A stretch of DNA of 64,000 bases from contig NC_052665.1 of NCBI RefSeq assembly GCF_016802725.1, forward strand, positions 26,145,001-26,209,000, written 5' to 3'. This DNA is from Solenopsis invicta. Taxonomy: Eukaryota; Arthropoda; Insecta; Hymenoptera; Formicidae. The position numbers and the translations under genes were made by a program. The notes beneath the pieces were generated by a model, which saw only the letters and a program-made list of their open reading frames with translations, did no database searches and was not told the DNA's origin. Shown piece by piece: positions 1 to 10,676 of this stretch. Each line of letters begins with the position of its first letter. The first letter of the stretch is position 1.

Positions 1-12
1 CGCGGTTCAAAA

Positions 13-226
13 ATGTCCGATATCCTGAACATTGGCGACGAGCTAATCTTTAACGATCGAATCGTCAAGATTGAAACTCATGCATATTCACCGTACGCAA
101 ACACAACCTTCGGGCACAGCAACGAGATAAGCATACCTATACAGCAACAAGATTTGTATACGTTGCCATGTGAGAGCTTCCTGTACATCGAGGGGCAATT
201 GACCATGACAATACCGACTGAGGAGG
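13..226 (+). pseudogene. N-terminal fragment of a double-jelly-roll capsid-like protein (copy 1)
   Basis: An ATG opens a frame of about 70 residues beginning MSDILNIGDELIF and running to the motif FLYIEGQLTMTIPTEE. The same stretch occurs at 1669-1834 on minus and, with changes, from about 7549 on plus. The family is the insect and cnidarian 'double jelly roll-like' proteins, thought to come from a DNA virus or virus-like transposon; I assign this from remembered similarity. The frame is cut right after PTEE by unrelated GC-rich repeat DNA at about 227, so the open frame to 408 is chimeric beyond that point. Only the first sixth or so of the protein is present, so this copy is dead. Confidence 0.6.
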
Positions 227-676
227 GCAGAAAAAACGGGTCGCGGAAAAACGCCGCGGAAATCACCGCACAAAATCGCCGCGGAAATCGCCACAAAATT
301 ATAAAAATACATTACCTGTCGGTTTTAACTACGAGCTTCCCCATTCTCCCACTTACATACCGCGCAGTTGATCACCCATCCTTTCAATCAATCCCACCTC
401 CTGTTTAGTGAGTGACATCACTACAACATAAGGATCATCACCCACTCCCCCCACGTCCGGATAGGACCGCAGTGGCTGACTCCCACGCGCGGTCAGTTCA
501 GTGGGTCGACCCCCATCTCCCAGGTCAGTACCACGGACTGACCCCCATCTCGCACGTCAGACCTCGCAGATAACTACCTACTCTGCGGTAAGTACCGTAG
601 GTACCCCCGCGCCTACATTCCCCTCTCGCCACTTACCATCCCTCATTGCCCCTGAGTTAGAACCCGCCTAGACTAT
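227..676. repeat. GC-rich dispersed repeat, copy 1
   Basis: About 450 bases match 10258-10676 in the same orientation with many substitutions. Shared landmarks in order are a short array of CCGCGGAAA-type units, TATAAAAATACAT, CTCCCACTT, CATCCTTTCAATCA, GACCGCAG.GGCTGACTC, and a shared end in GTTAGAACCCGCCTAGACT. Copy 1 sits inside the capsid-like gene right after PTEE and so is an insertion. Family unknown. The TATA-like block could be a promoter of a non-autonomous element or an LTR. Confidence 0.6.
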
Positions 677-1668
677 CTACTTTCCTTCTCTCATACTAGT
701 TCTATCCGTCGCACATTCCGTGACATCATATGTCCGAGTTTGTGACGTTCGGAAATCGCCGCGTTATATGTCCGTGACACTTAAACTCGACGCGGCGCGG
801 CGTTGTGAAAATTCAGCGAGTTTCTTTATAAGTTCTGAAGACCTTGAGCGCCAACCGCTGTCCAGCCGTCCGTCGTTTTAAGCCGAATCTGTTCCACCAA
901 ACGCTAGTTTATTCTCACCTCCATAAAATTCTCAACAAATAGTAAGTCTTAGCCATCCGTTATTTTCTTTGCCTTCCATAAGAGTACCTTCTTTCTTTTG
1001 CAAGAATTTTTATCATAAACATATTTATATACGCATTACTAGTTCACTACCCTTTCTTTTCTTTCTTTATTATTATTCTTTAATTTCTGCAGGATTCGAT
1101 CGGGCTCTCTTTCGCTTGAATTAGCAACTATTCTTTAATTTCTGCTGGATTTGATCAAGCTCTCTTTCAATTAAATTTGCAACTTTTTGTTGGATTTGAT
1201 CAAGCTCTCTTTTGATTGAATTTGCAACTATTCTTTAATTTCTCCGGGTGCATTAATTAATATAGTAATCTCTGATGAATCGACCGATTCATGCCCACCA
1301 GGCCCGAATCCGTCCCCCGAATCATTCTCTCTTTCCCACTGTCGCTATCTCCCCCAACCCTCTTATTCGCCAGTCACTCAAGTAGAAAATAATGGTACTA
1401 TTTTTGTATTTTAACAAGAATTTTTCCATACTAACCCATGTGGTAATTTTACCTTTAATTTTAATTCTACAAAACAATAGTAGTACTACTTTGTACTTTG
1501 TATTCTCATTGAAAAGTTTTCCTATTCCAACCCAAGTGGTATGTATTCTAAAAAATGAGTGAAATCTTTAAATTGCGCTAATTATAAAAAGAATATATTG
1601 CTCTTTAAAATAACTGCTGTATTTACTTAAAAAGAAATATCTTAAATTTAATCTAACCTAAATGTATT
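677..1668. other. AT-rich sequence with a short tandem repeat, no gene
   Basis: No convincing coding sequence. Between about 1075 and 1245 there are three diverged copies of a unit of about 60 bases (TTTAATTTCTGC.GGATT.GATC..GCTCTCTTT). The rest is unremarkable AT-rich DNA. Confidence 0.5.
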
Positions 1669-1834
1669 AGCTCTCACATGGCAACGTATACAAATCTTGT
1701 TGCTGTATAGGTATGCTTATCTCGTTGCTGTGCCCGAAGGTTGTGTTTGCGTACGGTGAATATGCATGAGTTTCAATCTTGACGATTCGATCGTTAAAGA
1801 TTAGCTCGTCGCCAATGTTCAGGATATCGGACAT
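1669..1834 (-). pseudogene. N-terminal fragment of the capsid-like protein (copy 2)
   Basis: From the ATG at 1834 this minus-strand frame encodes the same first 54 or so residues as copy 1, stopping at the outer end of palindrome arm 1 around LPCES. An in-frame upstream ATG at 1864 would add about ten residues. The region upstream of the start (AGAAGAAGAAGAGGCTCACTCAACGCA) is shared with the copy at 7549. The break at 1669 is the palindrome boundary, so the gene was cut by the inverted duplication. Confidence 0.6.
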
Positions 1835-2660
1835 TTTTGAACCGCGAATCCTAGCGATTGTCATTATTTAACGTTTGGTGCGTTGAGTGAGCCTCTTCTT
1901 CTTCTTTTCAACTAATATATTACCGATCGATAAAGTCGATTGCCCGGTAAATGATGAGTTATCTCTCTGCGCTTGTTTGGCTCCGTTTATTACCAGCATC
2001 ACGCACGCCTTCGAATGTGCAGCCTAACCGTGATTTCCTTCCCTCGAAAGTCCAGTAATCGTCCGTGTTGATCGACAATGCGTAGTGATCGAGCGAACAG
2101 TGGAAAATCGCGAAACCGCTCTCGCGCGCGTAAATTGCAACTCGCAATCGTGCGGGACATTTTTAAGCTATGAAGAAAGGTAATTTGATATTTACATTTG
2201 TTTGCGTTAGTAATGATGGTATTTAATAGATCCAGACGTTCGGAATAGAAAAACAATAAAAGATTAACGAACACGAACAATTTATGTTGTTAGCGTATTG
2301 CGCAAGCCGAATAATTGTGAACGTATTGATACATGTCGAATAAATTTTCGCAAGGATTTCATGCGATTGATAAAACTGTAAAGCGGTAGTGATCTCATCC
2401 GGATGATATATTAGTATTCACGTGATGGCTGGGCTTAAGAATAATTATATGACAATATTAATAAATGTTTACATATACATATATATTATTAAACTTTTAG
2501 TATTAGAAAGCATAAACTATTTCATTTGATAACGTCACATTTCCGGATTAGTGCGGAAATATTGTAAGAGAGATTGCTGATGAGATTAGTGTTACCAGAA
2601 CTTCTAGTTGTGTGTCATTTGCCTTCGCAGTAAAGATACAATTCCCCAGCTAGACTCAAT

Positions 2661-3614
2661 TTATTTACATAAGCCTTCAGACACTTTATCGTCTATCGAT
2701 GGTGGTACCCATCCTCCAAAGGTCTTTTTCTGCTCTTTTGCAACCGCCAAACAGAGACGGTTTTGATATGATGCGGCTATAATCTGCAAGACTTTATACG
2801 GTTACCAATCGATTATTTTGGGTGATTTTAATTCAAGGGTTTTAAATTTTTATATCGCGACAGGTAGACATAGAATATGATAATTAACTCTAATAATTTA
2901 CTTAAGTTTGTTAATTAAAATTTACCTGAGCGCCTACTGGCATCCCTTCATGAGCCAATCCCATCGGGACGTGCGTCACGCGACAGACGAAGATATTGAA
3001 TAAACTGCAGCTCGAAAAAGTTAATAATTCGCATAGCAGAAGTTGCGGAAGAAACGGGTTTCGAAAGGTTGGGTAAATAAGTACTCCATCGTCCCCCAAC
3101 AGATCCTGTAGGAGAAACAAAGGAAGAAAATGGCAAGCGTAAAGAACTGGTAATAACGAATTGACTCCTACAAATGTGATAATTGTTTCAGATTTTCTGA
3201 ACACTAACCAGTAGTTTCTGTCGAAGCTCGTCTGTCTGCTTCGAGTAATACGATATCTTTGACTTCATGAACGGAAAATTCGGTTGAAATGATACAGCGA
3301 AGGTAAGCATCTGCTTCGTATATTGCGATAAACCGAATAGAGCTTTCATCAATTCGACGGTTGGTTTTCCCTGTGGCAACAGGAAATTGATATCAAAATT
3401 AACTGCACAATTTTGAAGCATGTATTGTTTACCATCTCTAAATCTCGTAAGGTGAAACATCACTCTAAAATAACTTAGAAAATGAGCAAATGTTTCAAAT
3501 AATTTGTCACACAAAATTCATTTTTATGAGCGAAAATAAACTTGCACTTTCCAATAATTTTTTACTTTGCAAGATTTAAAAGAAACATATAAATATTATA
3601 TTTAGATAAATATC

Positions 3615-3653
<39 letters not shown>

Positions 3654-4538
3654 TAACAAGTTTGTTTATAATTTTATCGTGTTTATTCTGGAATGCGGTT
3701 GTAATCAATAAAATTTACTTTTTAGTTGTGACATATAACATGATAGAAACTAACGTTTTTCAACGGCCTATCCTTTACTTGCGAAAGTTGAGTTAACACA
3801 ATTTCGGGAATCGTAACTGGCCATTCTATCGGTAACTGCAATGTCAAATAAACACGTGCGTTAAATAATGCGCGTACATCACTACACATACCGTACCTTC
3901 TTTACAGGAATATCGTATCGAACAAAATGATTAGCGGCCCATTGAATGCATTCCACAATTTTCGGTGGCATTGGCAATACGCCGAACATCGTGTCCAAAT
4001 CTTCTCGATAATAGATCTTTATTTGCCTGAAATCCACCAGTACATCTAGATGTAAATCGTGATTGCGTTTCGGTGTCATTACTTTCATAAGCAGGCTGAA
4101 ATCTTCGGCGTATTGGGTCATTCGACCGATAGACAGGATTATTTGAAAGAATACGTTATCGGTGTATGGGAAGTGTCCCTTAGTCGAAACAAGTCCGGCA
4201 AAACACAAAAGGAGAGAATTAATATAATAATCGCACAAATTTCTTTAACTTGCAATTTTATTCGCGGATTTGTAAAATATTTTTTAGCAGATTTTTTAAT
4301 ATCTGTAGTGTACTTTATAAGACAGAAATTAAAAAAGAAATTATTATAATTTAATTAAAGAATTTAAGACCCTCAAAGGATTACAACTGGTGGAGAATAC
4401 TAATATATTAAAAAAAGATCAATTTACCAGGCGTGGGTTTGTGCCCGAAAACGCCATTTAAAAAGCCGGCAGTCTTATAGAGCCAGCCATGTCCGAACCA
4501 ATACCCATCACGGAAGCACCTGCTTCGAGCAATGCACC
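2661..4538 (-). pseudogene. 3' half of a fatty-acid amide hydrolase-like amidase, left arm
   Basis: Five exon-like blocks read on minus: 4538-4428, 4195-3897, about 3514-3209, 3105-2926 and 2783-2661. In order they encode the amidase-signature segment GIGSDMAGSIRLPAFLNG with the expected serine nucleophile in GGSIR-like context (here AGSIR), LVSTKGHFPYTDN, the helical middle region, VTHVPMGLAHEGMPVGAQ and a C-terminus ending FGGWVPPSIDDKVSEGLCK. This is the arrangement of insect FAAH2-type enzymes, which hydrolyse fatty-acid amides. The exons for the catalytic lysine and the cis-serine are absent because the palindrome centre lies in the intron before them. The copy cannot encode a working enzyme. 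It keeps HKPTPG, which the right arm has changed to HKSTPG. Confidence 0.8.
3617..3649. repeat. (AC)n microsatellite in amidase intron, left arm
   Basis: A run of about 16 CA units. Its mirror (GT)n lies at 5537-5569 in the right arm with an interrupted last unit. Confidence 0.9.
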
Positions 4539-4580
4539 CTTAAACAAAGATATAATTAAATACTTTTTTTTTTAATTTAG

Positions 4581-4609
4581 AGCGTGTCAGTGTAACAATC
4601 TGACACGCT
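4581..4609. repeat. Centre of palindrome 1
   Basis: The stem AGCGTGTCAG (4581-4590) faces its exact reverse complement at 4600-4609 across the nine bases TGTAACAAT. The pairing continues outward through the T- and A-rich flanks (length changes in the runs) and into both amidase copies. Confidence 0.9.
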
Positions 4610-4651
4610 CTAAATAAAAAAAAATAGTATTTAATTATATCTTTGTTTAAG

Positions 4652-5533
4652 GGTGCATTGCTCGGAGCAGGTGCTTCCGTGATGGGTATTGGTTCGGACA
4701 TGGCTGGCTCTATAAGACTGCCAGCTTTTCTAAATGGCGTTTTCGGGCACAAATCCACGCCTGGTAAATTGATCTTTTTTTAATATATTAGTATTCTCCA
4801 CCAGTTTTTAGTCCTTTAAGGGTCTTAAATTCTTTAATTAAATCATAATAATTTCTTTTTTAATTTCCGTTTTATAAAGTATACAATTAAAAAATCAGCT
4901 AAAAAATATTTTACAAATCCGCGAATAAAATGGCAAGTTAAAGAAATTTGTGCGATTATTATATTAATTCTCTCCTTTTTGTGTTTTGTCGGACTTGTTT
5001 CGACTAAGGGACACTTCCCATACACAGATAACGTATTCTTTCAAATAATCCTGACCATCGGTCAAATAACCAAATACGCCGAAGATCTCAGCCTGCTTAT
5101 GAAAGTAATGACACCGAAACGCAATCACGATTTACGTCTAGATGTACCGGTGGATTTCAGGCAAATAAAGATCTATTATCGAGAAGATTTGGACACAATG
5201 TTCGGCGTATTGCCAATGCCACCGAAAATTGTGGAATGCATTCAATGGGCCGCTAATCACTTTGTTCGATACGATATTCCTGTAAAGAAGGTACGGTATG
5301 TGTAGTGATGTACGCGCATTATTTAACGCACGTGTTTATTTGACATTGCAGTTACCGATAGAATGGCCAGTTACGATTCCCGAAATTGTGTTAACTCAAC
5401 TTTCGCAAGTAAAGGATAGGCCGTTGAAAAACGTTAGTTTCTATCATGTTATATGTCACAACTAAAAAGTAAATTTTATTGATTACAACCGCATTCCAGA
5501 ATAAACACGATAAAATTATAAACAAACTTGTTA

Positions 5534-5572
<39 letters not shown>

Positions 5573-6528
5573 TAGATATTTATCTAAATATAATATTTAT
5601 ATGTTTCTTTTAAATCTTGCAAAGTAAAAAATTATTGGAAAGTGCAAGTTTATTTTCGCTCATAAAAATGAATTTTGTGTGACAAATTATTTGAAACATT
5701 TGCTCATTTTCTAAGTTATTTTAGAGTGATGTTTCAACTTACGAGATTTAGAGATGGTAAACAATACATGCTTCAAAATTGTGCAGTTAATTTTGATATC
5801 AATTTCCTGTTGCCACAGGGAAAACCAACCGTCGAATTGATGAAAGCTCTATTCGGTTTATCGCAATATACGAAGCAGATGCTTACCTTCGCTGTATCAT
5901 TTCAACCGAATTTTCCGTTCATGAAGTCAAAGATATCGTATTACTCGAAGCAGACAGACGAGCTTCGACAGAAACTACTGGTTAGTGTTCAGAAAATCTG
6001 AAACAATTATCACATTTGTAGGAGTCAATTCGTTATTACCAGTTCTTTACGCTTGCCATTTTCTTCCTTTGTTTCTCCTACAGGATCTGTTGGGGGACGA
6101 TGGAGTACTTATTTACCCAACCTTTCGAAACCCGTTTCTTCCGCAACTTCTGCTATGCGAATTATTAACTTTTTCGAGCTGCAGTTTATTCAATATCTTC
6201 GTCTGTCGCGTGACGCACGTCCCGATGGGATTGGCTCATGAAGGGATGCCAGTAGGCGCTCAGGTAAATTTTAATTAACAAACTTAAGTAAATTATTAGA
6301 GTTAATTATCATATTCTATGTCTACCTGTCGCGATATAAAAATTTAAAACCCTTGAATTAAAATCACCCAAAATAATCGATTGGTAACCGTATAAAGTCT
6401 TGCAGATTATAGCCGCATCATATCAAAACCGTCTCTGTTTGGCGGTTGCAAAAGAGCAGAAAAAGACCTTTGGAGGATGGGTACCACCATCGATAGACGA
6501 TAAAGTGTCTGAAGGCTTATGTAAATAA
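4652..6528 (+). pseudogene. 3' half of a fatty-acid amide hydrolase-like amidase, right arm
   Basis: Exon-like blocks at 4652-4763, 4992-5290, about 5675-5980, 6084-6263 and 6406-6528 (stop TAA) mirror the left copy. Most have canonical donors and acceptors (GTAAAT after 4763, CTACAG before 6084, TTGCAG before 6406). The block at 4992 is preceded by CG instead of AG in both arms, so splicing there was probably already lost before duplication. A further block after TTGCAG at 5352 is open for 38 codons but I could not match it to the family. The 5' half is missing, including the cis-serine and lysine of the amidase triad. The copy probably came from a full gene elsewhere. Confidence 0.8.
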
Positions 6529-7129
6529 ATTGAGTCTAGCTGGGGAATTGTATCTTTACTGCGAAGGCAAATGACACACAACTAGAAGTTCTGGTAACAC
6601 TAATCTCATCAGCAATCTCTCTTACAATATTTCCGCACTAATCCGGAAATGTGACGTTATCAAATGAAATAGTTTATGCTTTCTAATACTAAAAGTTTAA
6701 TAATATATATGTATATGTAAACATTTATTAATATTGTCATATAATTATTCTTAAGCCCAGCCACCACGTTAATACTAATAGATCATCTGGACTAATAGAT
6801 CACTACCGTTTTACAGTTTTATCAATCGCATGAAATCTTTGCAAAAATTTATTCGACATGTATCAATACATTCACAATTATTCGGCTTGCGCGTTAACAA
6901 CATAAACTGTTCATGTTTCTTAATCTTTTCTTAATTGTTTTTCTATTCCGAACGTCTGGATCTATTAAATACCATCATTAACGCAAACAAATGTAAATAT
7001 CAAATGAACTTTTTTCATAGCTTAAAAATGTCCCGCACAATTGCGAGTTGCCATTTACGCGCGCGAAAGCGCTCTCGCGACTCTCCACTGTGTTCGCTCG
7101 ATCACTCAGCCAATCAATGCGCCGCGTGC

Positions 7130-7440
7130 GCTACTCCCCGGTCTTCCCCGTCACGTTTTAATTATCGCCGGGATTTTTTCGCGCAACACCTCGTATCTCG
7201 TTTTAATTATTAATTAATAAATTTAAAGCAAAATAATACGCTCAAGTTTAACAATAACGAGGGAATATAGAGTAAAGTCGGTATTTACGCCGCGGGGGGA
7301 TGACGACCGCAACAACAGTAGCGGCAACGCCCTCTCCGCCAACGACGTTGCCGCTACCGTTGTCTACTATTATTACCATCACTTGACAACGACGACGATA
7401 ACGACGACGGCGACGGCGACGGCGACGGCGACATATCCGT
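7130..7440. repeat. Right-arm-only insert with triplet runs
   Basis: GC-rich DNA absent from the mirror position in the left arm. It contains a CGACGACGG..CGGCGACGG triplet array at about 7388-7433 whose minus-strand translation is mostly arginine. I see no gene in it. Confidence 0.5.
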
Positions 7441-7548
7441 ACAATCAACTTTATCGATCGATAATATATCAGTTGAAAAGAAGAAGAAGAGGCTCACTCA
7501 ACGCATCAAACGTTAAATATTAACAATCGAGGATTCGCGGTTCAAAAA

Positions 7549-8726
7549 TATCCTGAACATTGGCGACGAGCCAATCTTTGATGATCAAATCATCAAGATT
7601 GAGATTCATGCATATTCACCGTACGCAAACACAACCTTCGGGCACAGCGACGAGATAAGAATACCTATACAGCAACAAGATTTGTATACGTTGCCGTGTG
7701 AGAGCTTCCTGTACATCGAGGGGCAGTTGATCATGACAATACCGACTGAGGAGCCGACGTGGTATTGGGAAATAATTGGGTGACGTTTATGTTCGATGAG
7801 ATTTGCTATGAACTGGACGGTAGCGAGATTGATCGAAATACAAACGTGGGCATAACCAGCACGCTTAAAAACTATGTAACGCTGACATCCGATAAAAACG
7901 TGGCTTTGCAAAATGCCGGTTGGGAAGAACGAATGACTACCAATGATGGCTTTTTCAACTTTTGCGTTCCACTCAACATGCTGTTGAGATTCTGCGAGGA
8001 TTATAAACGCATAGTGATCAACGCGCGTCACAAGTTGATTTTGATACAAGCGCGCAAAGATAACAATTGCTTGACGGCCGATTCGGTGTTGGAGCCCTTG
8101 CTCCAATTGTTTAGGATTTAATGGCGCATGCCACATTTGTCATCGAGCAAGATAAATAAACTTTCGATGCTCCGCACATTGGAGAGCGAACGTTACCTGA
8201 GCATGGCTTTTCGCTCGTAGGATTTATACGAGTATCTGTTTTTGCAACGCACGACCAAGCATTCGTGGGTAATCAAGACCGCTACTCAGCCCGAGAAGCC
8301 GCGATACGTCATCTTCGCTCTGCAAATCAATTAAAAAGATATCATGGCCAAGGACACGAGCCAATTTGACCATTGCAATTTGACTAATGTGAAACTCTAT
8401 CTGAACTCTGAGTGTTATCCGAAAGAGGATATGAATTTGGATTTTGGTAAAAACAGATGAGCTATTCTGTACGACATGTACGCGTGTTTCTGACCCTATC
8501 TCGGATATAAGAATCTCCAGCCGAGTAACGGAGTTTTTATATAACGTTCCATTCACCGTGATTGACTGCTGTCGACAAAGCGAATTGATTAAAAGCGCAA
8601 CCATCGACGTGCGATTGGAATTCGAGACTAATACTAACGTGCCGGCAAATAATAGCGCCTATTGCCTTATAACACACGATCGCGTGATTCAGTATAACCC
8701 GTTGACAAACGTGCGCAAAATTACTT
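7549..8726 (+). pseudogene. Double-jelly-roll capsid-like protein, near full length but broken (copy 3)
   Basis: Reading through several frames gives an almost complete family member: ILNIGDEPIFDDQIIKIE, FLYIEGQLIMTIPTEE, a frameshift near 7755, then NNWVTFMFDEICYELDG, ALQNAGWEERM, NNCLTADSVLEPLLQLF, LSMLRTLESERYLSMAF, HSWVIKTATQPEKPRYVIFAL, LYLNSECYPKEDMNLDFGKNR and finally AYCLITHDRVIQYNPLTN with a stop at 8728. Losses are a deletion that removed the start codon found in copies 1 and 2, one frameshift near 7755, in-frame stops near 8218, 8332 and 8456, and further damage to about 8540. The fold call is from family knowledge. Role in a living element: probably virion shell. Confidence 0.65.
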
Positions 8727-8792
8727 AATTTCACGCAAATATTTATTTTACGATACATCTACGTGAACCACAGTCTTCGTTTCGAGCGCAAC

Positions 8793-9482
8793 ATGTCCGT
8801 GTCGACGTTCGTGGACCTGCGAGGTTTTCTCCTTGGACGATTAAGTGGTTTTGTCGTAAAAGAATTCGCTGCTCTTAGAGGAGGAAACGTTCTCGCGCAT
8901 TATATCTTTGACAGTCCCCAATCATGGGATTGGCTGATGAAATCCGAAAGATCCAGCGCCTCTTGGCTGACTGCTATGCATCATGGGCTAAGATGGGGCA
9001 CCGACGGAGTGGTTCCGTATCGGAAAGCGAGGCAAGTGATTACAACTGCAGTATTGGGTACTGAAAATTATGACAACAAGGATGTTGTATACGTCAAGGG
9101 GCACGAGAAACGAGAATGGCTGAGGAAATTGATTTTGGACGATTGTCCAGAATACGAACGCATTGAGAGCATGGATGTAGATTATGAAGATGTGGATTCT
9201 TTCAATAATCTAGATAATACTAATACTTTTCAATGTGGACAACACCGTACAAATAAACATTGTGCTTTACAAAATGTATTCAAACTGCCACGTATACTGG
9301 GCAGAAGGTTTCCGCTAACCTCAATTTCCTACAAATGGATTGATGTAGCGATCAACGTGGGATCTGTTTCCTGCTTCGTGGAGATATCGCTCGACGATAC
9401 ATGCGGCAACCGGATTGTCCTACCATATAGATTGTGGAGAGCTCTGTTAGAGAAACGTGCAGATTTCGAGCGATTCGCCTAG
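8793..9482 (+). CDS. Uncharacterised intact protein beside the capsid-like gene
   Basis: An open frame of 229 codons starts at ATG 8793 (MSVSTFVDLRGF), 65 bases after the capsid-like frame ends, and is undamaged while its neighbour is riddled with breaks. Visible features are a conserved-looking start FVDLRGF, the block YVKGHEKREWLRKLILDD, the acidic stretch MDVDYEDVDSFNNLDNTN, and CGQHRTNKHCALQNVF with two cysteines. There is no signal peptide or membrane segment. I recall similar 'FVDLQGF...YVKG.EK' proteins annotated as uncharacterised in ant genomes and linked to the same virus-like genes. An RNase-H-like nuclease is possible but unproven. No function assigned. Confidence 0.6.
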   Translation: MSVSTFVDLRGFLLGRLSGFVVKEFAALRGGNVLAHYIFDSPQSWDWLMKSERSSASWLTAMHHGLRWGTDGVVPYRKARQVITTAVLGTENYDNKDVVYVKGHEKREWLRKLILDDCPEYERIESMDVDYEDVDSFNNLDNTNTFQCGQHRTNKHCALQNVFKLPRILGRRFPLTSISYKWIDVAINVGSVSCFVEISLDDTCGNRIVLPYRLWRALLEKRADFERFA

Positions 9483-9510
9483 TAAACCGAAGCACCATCG
9501 TTAACGATTC

Positions 9511-9846
9511 ATGACCTTAATGTTGCAACTCGTGAAATTGCGTGACGAAAGTATTGTCAAGTTATCTTTACTTCATGCATGTATTTATCTTAAGCCTACA
9601 ACCATGTTTTTCACGTTTAAACTAGAGCTCTGTGTGGAGCACGTATATTATACGCTGCATCAAAGCATTGCCACCGTGACTGAGAAATTTAAATATTTCG
9701 TAACTTTTTTGCGTCAAAACTTTGCCTTGAACAAACAAGACGCGACAGAATTATTGCGCAAATCTTACGATAAGAGTTCGCAAATTGAGTGCGAATTAAT
9801 AGCCTACGCTATTGATACTATTATATACGATGCATTAATTATTTAA
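9511..9846 (+). CDS. Hypothetical small protein
   Basis: 111 codons from ATG 9511, 28 bases after the previous stop and on the same strand. The translation is mixed helical with the segment ATVTEKFKYFVTFLRQNF and has no motif I recognise. It could be a third gene of the virus-like element or a chance frame. The spacing and strand support the former weakly. The sequence after it turns AT-rich with an AATAAA at about 9877-9882. Confidence 0.35.
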   Translation: MTLMLQLVKLRDESIVKLSLLHACIYLKPTTMFFTFKLELCVEHVYYTLHQSIATVTEKFKYFVTFLRQNFALNKQDATELLRKSYDKSSQIECELIAYAIDTIIYDALII

Positions 9847-9849
9847 TAG

Positions 9850-10257
9850 AATGATTGTACACAATGTATTACATATCAATAAAAAAAATGTCTTTTGAAA
9901 CGTATGAAAAAAAGAGTTTATTTTGTTATAAACCTTTCCCACGTTACAATGCATGTTAATGTTACAAGTTGCGCGCAGTCTCTTATAGAATAGCCTTGAC
10001 AGTGATTGCGTCAAGCGGACGATAACATTCCACAGGGAAGCATTGAGCATTGTCAAGGCCATGCCTGAGAGCTGTATCGGCAGAGCTGTATCTGCATCAG
10101 CAAATATAATTTGAATAAATAATATTCTATAACTTTTAAACGTTTTTTATTTCCTCTGTCCGCTGATTTCGCGCGCGAGCGCTGGCGCGGCGGCGGCGGC
10201 GGGCGCAGACGGCGGGCGCGGGCTCCGCGGAAATAGCCGCAAAAATCGCCGCGGAAA
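9850..10257. other. Intergenic, with a short inverted repeat
   Basis: AT-rich, then GC-rich from about 10160 (GGCGGCGGCGGCGGGCGC). Around 9992-10063, TAGCCTTGACAGTG pairs with CATTGTCAAGGCCA across about 45 bases, which looks like a decayed foldback unit. No gene. Confidence 0.45.
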
Positions 10258-10676
10258 TCGCCGCGGAAAATACGGGCCGCAGAAAAACGCCGCGGAATTC
10301 GCCGCGGAAAATCGCCGTGGTATTATAAAAATACATGTCGGTTCTAATTACGGGCTTTCCCCCTCTCCCACTTTTATACCGCACGGGTGACCCCCCATCC
10401 TTTCAATCAGTCCCACCTCTTGGTCAGTGAGTAATACCACCCACTACAACATGACGATCATCACCTACTCTTCCCACTTTCGGGTAGGACCGCAGGGGCT
10501 GACTCTCACGCGCGGTCAGTTCAGCGGGTTAACCCCCACCTCCCAGGTCAGACCTCGCGGATCACCACCTGTTTCGCGGTAAGTACCGCAGGTACCCTCG
10601 CGTCTACATCCCCCCCCCTCCTCGACCCACACCATCCTCATTGCCCCTGAGTTAGAACCCGCCTAGACTATCTACT
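10258..10676. repeat. GC-rich dispersed repeat, copy 2
   Basis: Direct-orientation relative of 227-676 with the same order of landmarks and the same right end (GTTAGAACCCGCCTAGACTATCTACT). After the end the two copies diverge completely. Copy 2 lies downstream of the virus-like genes and copy 1 interrupts one of them. Confidence 0.6.

Larger units (their letters stand above)
1669..4590 (-). repeat. Left arm of palindrome 1
   Basis: This stretch is the reverse complement of about 4600-7711. The match begins next to a 9-base spacer and runs outward through the amidase exons and introns, a CA/TG microsatellite, the amidase 3' flank and the start of the capsid-like gene. The arms differ by substitutions and indels. 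The right arm carries extra DNA between about 7130 and 7440. That argues for an old genomic duplication and against a folded-read assembly artefact. Outside about 1669 the two sides share nothing. Confidence 0.85.
4600..7711 (+). repeat. Right arm of palindrome 1
   Basis: Mirror of 1669-4590. It is longer because about 7130-7440 holds GC-rich DNA with CGACGG-type triplet runs that has no counterpart on the left. The shared part ends within the capsid-like gene, which continues beyond the arm only on this side. Confidence 0.85.

Noticed and set aside
4652..6528. A functional FAAH gene
   Set aside because: The 5' half with catalytic lysine and cis-serine is absent and one acceptor is lost.
7248..7448. 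Arginine-run protein on minus
   Set aside because: Translation of a CGACGG triplet array with no conserved part.
1669..7711. Palindrome 1 as an assembly or chimeric-read artefact
   Set aside because: Arms differ by substitutions, amino-acid changes and an insertion of about 300 bases, which a folded read would not give.
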